From positions 310,001-374,000 of the forward strand of contig LXGT01000001.1 in NCBI GenBank assembly GCA_001640655.1: DNA of 64,000 nt. Direction: 5' to 3'. Origin of the DNA: Endoconidiophora laricicola. Taxonomy: Eukaryota; Ascomycota; Sordariomycetes; Microascales; Ceratocystidaceae. The notes below the pieces were generated by a model. It was not told the DNA's origin. It ran no database searches and was given only the letters and a program-made list of their open reading frames with translations. Shown here in pieces: positions 56,220 to 64,000 of the stretch; the stretch's first letter is position 1; each line of letters opens with the position of its first letter. The translations under genes were made by a program, and so were the position numbers.

Positions 56220-59200
56220 CTAAAGTGGTGTGAGTAGTAGTTATGAAGGGATATAATGATAGCAAAAAGTACAGATAAACAACGCAGACGTAGAGCTCAT
56301 TTGCATTCCTGAGGAGGCAGAGAGGTATAAAAACATATGGATTCATTAGCCGGGAGGACTTGGCACGGCCTTGGCAGCGGCAAATACTGCGCGGATGAAT
56401 GGACAAGTTATATAGAGGGTTGAAACTTGGTGTTATCTTGAGTTAGATAGCTGCTAAGGAAACTTAAACGGCAGGCTGTGATTGTTGTTATGACAGAAAC
56501 TAAGTGATGATGGCTACGTAGCAGATATCGTTTGAAATAATAGGATTCCATTGTTTTGTGATATATTCAGTTAGTGGGTTTATTCGTGCTGTGTGCTTTA
56601 TTTCAGGTTATTTGACGCCTTTTAATAAACAAAGTTAGATAGTTAAGTCGTCTTCTAGCACGGAGAATAAAATATTAAGCGTAAACTGTAGAAAAAGAGA
56701 ATAATAAGCCGCAGCTAAAAAACGTGTCAAGCTAGGGAGAGTAGCGTAGTACTGATTGGATTCATTTTGTAGGGGGGTGTTAGTGTAAGTGGTCCTCTAA
56801 TGCCGTGATTTGGCAGCTTGTTAGGCGAGCGTTGAATGCCAAATAGCCTTGAAATTCAGGATTTTTATTTGATTTGATTATAGTTTTGCGGCTCAACGGC
56901 TCAAGGCAGAAAACAATGCATCTAGAAATTAAGCCAAAATTAACCTTAACCTAATTTGATATGAATCGAATCAACCCTTACAGACCCTAATGATTGTGTA
57001 TAATATATTTGGCAAGCTATGATTTATATGGCGGTTAGTATGTATTGCCACTTTGGTACAATTATAGTTTTCACGTTTCTGAGATACACGCATGTATGAT
57101 AATACGGCCCATATACCATATATGGAGAGTATATACAAGTACAATTACATATATAAAACAGGCCCATATACTGATAGGCTGTGATGATGGCGTTACAAGG
57201 GCAAGACTGAGGCGCTGACCAACCATTCTTTTCTGATAGCGCAATTGCAGACAATGTGATGGCTGCCTAGATGATGAAACTTCTAGGATAATCGTCTCTT
57301 TAGCCTATCTTTCAACATTAGCACTTTGTTGAGCCGTATGTATATTCTCGACTTATGCGTCTGACTCTGTGTCTCGCATCGTCTATTCTGCTGCCGCCCC
57401 AAATATCATAGAGACCCGGAAGAAAGGAAAAGGAAATGAAGGGAAAAATAGAAGATGTTGACAGAGCAAAGAAGCAGAAACGTAAAGGAAGGACTCAAAT
57501 AATAGGCATCGTGAAAACATACTTACACTCAAACACTTACATATGTTTGCTGCTTATGTCCTCATTAATGTTCTGACCTGCTTGATCTGACAAACTAGTG
57601 TGGCATCTTCACCATAGTATGTACTAAGAGTGTTTGTTTTCATGCCATGGGTTTGTGAGCTTTTAAGTGCTAAAGCCGCGTAATTATGCGGAAAGCTGCA
57701 TCAATCCATATACACATATACACACACTTACATTTATTTTCACGGCGTACGCGGCGACAGTTTGTAGGAGGAGATCATATACAGTTGGCTATATGTTCTT
57801 TTTGGCAGTTGTTATGTATAAGGCAAGTGAACATTGGCCAATATAGCAAAGACATAGTTGCTCATACAACTTTTTTATTTTTATTTTTTACGTTTATGCC
57901 TTGCCTCTCTCTGTATATGCGAGATATCGCCGTGTATCAAATGTTCCCTTGGCTGTGCACAGTTACGCATGTCTACATATCAGTCACTGCAATATATGCC
58001 GTCATCCTTTCCGAAGGCACATTCTCGCCGAAATATTAAAGATAAAAATGAAAAATAATTATAAATAAAAAGAGAGAGAAAGGAGATGAGAGGAACCCGA
58101 GCAAAACAGCCACCCCTTTGTATTAGCTTACCGGAAGCTTTCCAGAAGCCCTTCTTTCCTGTCTTCTTACCCAATCAATTTCCTATTTGTCAAGAAAAAG
58201 AGACAATTATTACTATGGTTTTTTGTGAACAAGGAGACTACTTTTTCTCCTTCCTATTTCTTTCCTGCTAACCTCTAACCTCGAGCGACGAAGAAAGGGA
58301 GGCCCTGGCTCGGCTCCTAGAGATCTGCTAATTTTGATCTGAAGGGCCAAGAAGAGGGCAGAAGATGGACCAGGACCAGGGTCATGCTTGTTTTCTCTCT
58401 TTTTTGACAGTAGTTTGATATCTTCTTGAGAGTTATTTTCGGTTCAAAATCATAGAATAAGGCCTGCAGTCAACACATAAACTAAGCGAAATGTCTATTG
58501 TTTGGCCTATATAGACGGCCGTTTTATCTTCATAAGTACATTAGCTCCTGATGGTGTTTCTCTCATAGATTACAACGTCTAGAGTATACAATGGGCTTTG
58601 AAATAAGCCTCCAGAAAGGATTGGACGTTAAGAAGAAAAGGTGTCGGGCTCCATTTTCAATGCCACCTTGGACATATCCATGACACGCTGCAGTTGGTTG
58701 TACTAAGACATCCTTATCTTCTTTCTGTGGCTCATCTCGCCATAGTCCCCACGCCGTGCATACAAAAGGTGCTTTGAAATGCAGACACTAATAACAGCCT
58801 AGATGCTTTAAGCAGACATGCAGCAAACAATTACCGTGTTGTATAGAGACAAGAACAATCTTATTGTTATTATCAGCTACGGATATAAAATGCTCCGTAA
58901 GTCATTATATTGTCATTTTCAGGCCATCTGGGCTTGGGCTGTGGCGATCTGTGCCAATGCAAACATATCAACATCGTCACAGTTCCAAGATGATCGCATT
59001 GGTAAGTCATAAGTCATCACACACCCACACTATTCTACATGTACATGGGGCAGAAGTTGAAAGTACTTTGGCACTTTCGTCTTTCTGTTCTAATGACACG
59101 CCGCTATCTAAATCACAAGAACCGCTAAAAGGGAGAGAACAGAGAAAACGCCAGTACGACCGTCGTGATCGTGCTCGATTTCATTCGTACTCCATGAGCC

Positions 59201-62200
59201 ATTCTATATATCTCTCTGTTCCCAGAACTACTAACTGTAATGATATATGTGCTTGCGTGTAACTTGGCCGTCCTAGGTCGTGATTCGTAATCGTACGTCA
59301 GGGCAGACGGGAAACTAGCTGTACTCAAAATACTCTACATTGCTCTACATTGTTTTATCTCTCTTTTCTCTGTGTCTACAGGAAGGCAGAGCCGCAGGAG
59401 TCACAACGTCTTGGCATATCTTGGCGCCCGTTTTGTTCTTGTTTGGCCACTTCGACTAACACGGACATTGATTTGCTTTATCTTTTTGTTCTCTAGTCAG
59501 GTCACACTCGAGCCTTTTTTTTTTCTTTTTCTTTTTTCTTCATGTTCGCCTACACCTTCCGAGAGGTGTTTGCCTCTTGTTTCTTTCCCTCCTGCTTCTT
59601 CTGGCGAACTTGCCGTCGTGGATGTATGGCAGTATTGATTCATTTATAATGTAGATTGGCACAAAAGCAGGAAACAGAGTATTATATATGTGTGTGTGCA
59701 CGTGTATGCTTTATCCGGTTTGTCGTCTCCGTGTGGGCTCCGATGCCTTGTGTATGGTGTCTGGTACCTGTGATAAATGATCGATCTTTTGCTTTTATTG
59801 AAAAAACAAACACTTAAACTCATTACTTGATGAGAACATCTTGCAATTTGTGTGCTAGCCAGTCTCCCTGTTCAAGCATATGCTGTCTCTGTTTGTAACA
59901 AGATGCTGCTGCCAAGAGCATTCGCAAAGTGAACTCTACGCTAATTACAGCAGCGCCGTCGTCTTTACTGTGTTTTGTAAGTAAATTACTGGCTAATTCT
60001 AGGTGCAATCAACTGTCATGTTCTCCATTCTTTCTCCCTGTCAGCAAAAACTGACATGGAAAGTAAATTAAAGGCATATAAAGGTCTCAATGCAACATAA
60101 ATGGAAGAACCTGTCGCCAATGCCGCCAATCCAATCAAGGCTGGATTTATCCTTCTGTTGTCTTGTGTTCTAGGAGTATTTGTTCGGCAAAGAAATAAGA
60201 ATTAGAGAGAAAATATACAGCAGCAAATGAAATGCGAATCCTGGTGGGTGATGATCTTTTGTGGCTTGTAACCAAGGAACCGGTTGCCGTCTCATATAAA
60301 AAAAGAATATAGTTAAAGAACACAAATACTAAAAGCCTGCTCTACTTAAAGCTCTAGGCTAAAACGGCAGCCACTTTTGATATGTGGTAAAGGAAATACT
60401 ATATGCATTGATATTAATTAATCTAAACAGAGCAGGGAGGGAACATTAGACTATGTTATGTTAAAGACTAGCCATAACTGCTAAGTAGTAGTTTAGTAAT
60501 AGATATATCGTTCTTTGTTTATAGAAGCCCTTAAGGTTCAAGTGCAATACCGGGGACATAGCGCCTATAAGTAAACATTCTTTATTCTGTATAGCGTGTT
60601 CTTGACTGTTTGAGACGAACAGGGCCGGTGCAGTGGCAGTTTTTTTTTTTTCTGTTTTTTTTTCTCTGTTTTTTTTCCTTCTGGTCAACCCAGCAAAGCA
60701 AAGCAGTAAACGAGGCAAGGATCCGTGCACAAACACCTCCTGTTGGCAACTTTTCTCATATTCATGTTTTGAGGCCCAGTAAATACGTAGATGTACTTAC
60801 ATTAGTTAGTATGAGCTTCGTAGCCTGGGCGTTGGCGCCAAGAAGGACGTCAACTTGCAAACGCTCTTTTGAGCCTCTCTTGTTGCTCATGAGTGGAATA
60901 AGGGGTGTGTTGCCATTCTTTAGGGGTCCCTCTTTGGGATCTTTCGGCTGCTGCTTTAGAACAAGCACATTGATTCTCTATTAGCGTTAGTATTACGACT
61001 TGCTGCACCAAGAAGCAATAGAAAGAAGCCAAAACAACCTGTATCACATACTATCCCTAATATATTTTCCTCTATCCCTTTCTTTGCCATATTCTTGGCA
61101 TGACGGCGCCAGGATAAAAGTGTATATAAATATATGAACAGAGTCAGATCCGGAAACCCGAAACAGTTAACCCTAAGATAACGCTTCTGACTTACTAAAT
61201 ACACCATATGTAACCGACAGTAGTTAACAAGGGGTCTTGACTACGTCTCTATTTCTAAGATCTGTATAACCAAATTTTTTTTTTTAAAAAAAGAAAAGAG
61301 AAACGCCCACGAACTAACTGTATCGAGGCTGAGTGTGGCTTGAATTCCTATCAAAGACGCTAGCAATAACACTATAGCATTGTTCGGAAAACTTAGCGGA
61401 CTGCGCTGTGCAGGCCTCAACTCTCTGTTCTCTTCTTTCCTTTGGGCTCCTTAGAACCTTGTGATTATAACCCTGTTTTTAGCGAACTAGGATGAGCCTT
61501 TTTCTTTTATTATTATTTTTTTTCTTTTCTTTACTTTTTCTATAGTGCTCTGGCCAATATCTGGCCTAGCTTGTTAACTTGAGAGCGGAAACGTTAGCCT
61601 AGTTGAATGTGATAAAATCACAAGAAAGCCTTTTTTTATTTTTTTTTATTTTCTGGAAGCACATGCTCAAGAACTAGAGGAGGGGATAGACAGCTATATG
61701 ATTACGAGTCACTCTTGCTGGCCTTCTATAAAGGTAGACACATTTGTTTTAGCCGTATAGCGCTGTCGTTGCTCTCCTCATCCTCGATATGGCGGCAGAT
61801 GGCCCTAGCGGCACGGATAGGCTTCTGTCAAGGCTGCAGCCATAACAGAACAATGTTTACTTTGGGCGAAAAAGGCCGGCGCTGGGACGGCAAAATGGAG
61901 AGCCGGCTACCAGCTTGTTTGCAAAATCTTGTCGTTCTTCCATGCTGAACTCTGTAAAAGAGGCTCTACCAAGACATGCAAAGGGAGTGCTAGAGGGGCG
62001 TGCAGACTGGAGGCTTGTACAAGCATGGCTTTTGGTGCAGCGATAGGGCGTCCCTGTAGCGGCGTAGAGACAAACAAGACAGACACACACACCTTTACCA
62101 AAGTCTACACCCCAACACCTTGCGCCGATTTCTTGGCGTAGTTTTTGTCTTGGCGGGACTTGATTCACCTGCTTGCCAAACGACTCTCGACTTGCACGCC

Positions 62201-62604
62201 CATGCTTTTGATATATACACTTGTGTACAGCAAGATAGCAGCTGTATCATGTGCGTCTATATCATGAATTACACAGCCTCTGTAGCTTCCGAATGCCAAA
62301 TACTACATTGATTGAAAAGCTGTATCGTTTAGTGCATTGTTTAGCCTAGCTAACTTCTCACCTCTCCTCAGAATGCTGAGCTGGATTTTACACGCCAGGA
62401 CTGTCTTCCAAGTAGCCAGCTTGAGAAACCAAGGGCTAGTAAGGCCAAGAATGCGCGCATCAAACTCAAATAGAAAACCTTCCTAGAAAGAGAATAAGTG
62501 TTAAGGCTGCTGGACCTAAAAAGTAGAATAAACACTGCTCTGTTGCTAGGTTAGGCCTCATCTCATCAGCAGCCACAAACAGGCTCGTGTCCTCTTCGTC
62601 CTGT

Positions 62605-62636
62605 CCTCCTCCTCCTCCTCCTCCTCCTCCTCCTCC
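62605..62636 (+). repeat. TCC/CCT triplet microsatellite
   Basis: Ten or more CCT units in a row, about 900 bp upstream of the last transporter's start. On the minus strand it reads as a poly-Gly-like frame, an artefact of the repeat. A CCAG repeat of four units follows at about 62870. Confidence 0.8.
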
Positions 62637-63442
62637 CCATCTTATGGCCAGGGGTGGGAGTCTGTCTAGCATTTCACTCTACCAACGGCCGGAGGGGTCC
62701 TCGTTTCGGGGGTGTGCCTGTTCGCGCTCATATGCTAGCACTTCTGTGACTAACAGGCAGCTCTGCGTTCCCTGGACTGCATCTTTCGCTTCCCTTCCGG
62801 CTTAGTCTGCGTATTAAGACGATCTCTTTCTGAGGAGAGGAGAACAGGCACTGTTCGCTGGGGCATGGCCAGCCAGCCAGCCAGTTGGTTAGCCAGTCTC
62901 TGATCGGCCTCGGAAATGTACTTATATGTTGCGATGCCCAGATATCTGATCTAAGATAGTTACCCTTCTTTTACCTCCCCAGACCACGACGACTTCCCAT
63001 TTCTCTTCTTCACCTAAACGGAAATAACCTCTATCCATTTCAAGACCTCCTTCTCATTCTCCTGCGCTCTAGACTTGGAAACTTCCGCTCCGGGAAAGCA
63101 ACTCCGGCACCACTCTGTTCCTCCCCCCTCCTAAAACAGAATATATTCTGGTTTTGAGCCTTGCTGCACTTGCATCCGTCACAGACTTTCTTGTTGACGC
63201 TCTCATCCATTGTCGTCTTTATTTCTATCAGAGCCATCATCATCCTCAGATATTGTGTCTTTCCTTGCTCGCTCTCCTTATACACTACACTGTCTGTGTT
63301 TTAGACCTACATATACGTTGATCAATCTATCTACTGTCTGTAGATAGCTGTGCATCTCTAGATTCTATTCTATCCTCTATACCCAGCCTCATCCGCTGCT
63401 GTCTGTTTCCTATCAGTTTCTGCCTTGCCGTATCTTGCTTCA

Positions 63443-63469
63443 ATGCCGCCCGGCTTCCTGTGCTATTAA
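63443..63469 (+). promoter_or_regulatory. Possible 8-codon upstream ORF in the transporter leader
   Basis: ATG CCG CCC GGC ... TAT TAA encodes MPPGFLCY and ends 71 bp before the main start codon, inside a C/T-rich leader. The CAATGC start context is moderate. It would act as a uORF only if the transcript starts upstream of 63443, which cannot be seen here. Confidence 0.3.
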
Positions 63470-63540
63470 GCTCGCTCTCGACTAGCCGTATCCTAAACAT
63501 ACACATATACACGTCTCGTTTATACCTATTATTGCCCACC

Positions 63541-64000
63541 ATGTCACCTAATCAGACACATCGTCCGGGCACGCCTCCATCGCCGACCCGCTCTACTGTG
63601 CATACCATCTCGTCTGCATCCACTATCCGTGATTCCCATAACGACATCTACGCCCCGCATGAAAAAGAAGAGCGCGTGTCCGGTGAGCTCTCGCGCACGC
63701 CAACTCACTCCAGCAATGGCGATGATGGAGACGACACGCCCGACTCACAAAGCATGCACTCCGTGGACCTGCGACGTTACTCGACCCACGCGTCTGTGGC
63801 TGGCCACGACGCTGTTGCTGTCGTGCTCGAGGAAGCTACCTCTCACGTCGAGATCCCAGACTCTGTCTACGACCGCTTCACTCCCAAGCGCAAGATGGGA
63901 ATGGTTGCCTTGCTCTCCTTTTGCTCCTTCCTTGCCCCCATCTCCAGTACCTCTGTGCTTGCTGCCTCCCCTGAAGTCGCTGCCGAGTTTAATACCACTG
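63541..64000 (+). CDS. MFS (DHA1-type) transporter, 5' part
   Basis: The window ends after 153 codons of an open frame. ATG 63541 is preceded by CACC and follows a C/T-rich leader. Residues 1-117 are Ser/Thr/His/Asp-rich and cytosolic, with many S/T-P sites, then VPDSV-like IPDSVYDRF, the short motif before helix 1 in fungal drug:H+ antiporters. Helix 1 follows (MGMVALLSFCSFLAPISSTS, then VLAASPEVAAEF). This layout suits DHA1 multidrug or polyamine-type carriers. The rest lies beyond the window, so the 12-helix core and the substrate cannot be judged. Confidence 0.8.
   Translation, partial: MSPNQTHRPGTPPSPTRSTVHTISSASTIRDSHNDIYAPHEKEERVSGELSRTPTHSSNGDDGDDTPDSQSMHSVDLRRYSTHASVAGHDAVAVVLEEATSHVEIPDSVYDRFTPKRKMGMVALLSFCSFLAPISSTSVLAASPEVAAEFNTT

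Larger units (their letters stand above)
49041..63540. other. 14.5 kb gene-poor block
   Basis: No gene with a recognisable product was found on either strand over 14.5 kb. The longest frames are about 107-132 codons (50502-50825, 58864-59262, 60610-60984) and are hydrophobic, Ser-rich or low-complexity strings. It contains the second copy of the 25-base near-palindrome, two G-quadruplex-type tracts, several T/A homopolymers and a TCC repeat. No tRNA or rRNA gene was recognised, though small RNAs cannot be excluded by eye. The last 600 bases are C/T-rich and are the promoter and leader of the transporter that follows. Confidence 0.55.

Noticed and set aside
58864..59262. 132-codon frame in the second gene-poor block
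   Set aside because: Ser/His-rich, no domain, overlapped by frames of equal quality in other phases. Not distinguishable from chance.
62466..62672. Minus-strand frame with a poly-Gly run
   Set aside because: The glycine run is the CCT microsatellite read backwards; the rest of the frame has no protein-like pattern.

Overview
The window is nuclear DNA of a filamentous ascomycete (Pezizomycotina). Short GT-AG introns with CTAAC-type branch points interrupt most genes, and the protein sequences (a Ste7/Fuz7-type MAPKK, ArAE_2/FUSC-type membrane protein, DNMT5, Dal3) look like those of Eurotiomycetes-type moulds. The class is an inference from protein style and the genus cannot be told. I rebuilt gene models by joining reading frames at splice sites that restore conserved protein; no transcript evidence was available.

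Layout. 1-3111 (-): most of an ArAE/FUSC-type membrane protein, 3' end off the window. 4267-5254 (+): HAD-family phosphatase of the YOR131C type. 5743-7379 (-): MAP kinase kinase of the pheromone/filamentation (Ste7) branch. 7380-10636: leader and promoter DNA only. 10637-15055 (+): transcription elongation factor Spt6. 15757-16903 (+): 2H phosphoesterase-fold protein. 17383-18300 (-): ribosomal protein eL42. 18301-29909: an 11.6 kb AT-rich block without a convincing gene; it holds a decayed LINE-like C-terminus and one isolated copy of a terminal repeat. 29910-32133 (+): glutamine synthetase. 33947-41332 (+): a 2,424-residue DNMT5-type protein (cytosine methyltransferase, RING finger and SNF2 ATPase in one chain). 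41435-42283 (-): ureidoglycolate lyase, converging on DNMT5 with only 102 bp between stop codons. 43527-44411: a candidate 885 bp non-autonomous TA-flanked inverted-repeat element. 44972-45895 (+): an unknown single-span membrane protein. 47107-49040 (-): MFS transporter. 49041-63540: a 14.5 kb block without a convincing gene. 63541-64000 (+): 5' end of a second MFS transporter.

How the genes relate. Most are unconnected housekeeping or signalling genes. Two nitrogen genes, glutamine synthetase and ureidoglycolate lyase, flank DNMT5, and both have GATA-factor (HGATAR) motifs upstream. The most notable locus is DNMT5: a self-contained, ATP-driven maintenance-type DNA methyltransferase sitting between two long gene-poor, transposon-relic-bearing blocks of the kind such enzymes often mark. 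That connection is an inference; methylation cannot be read from sequence.
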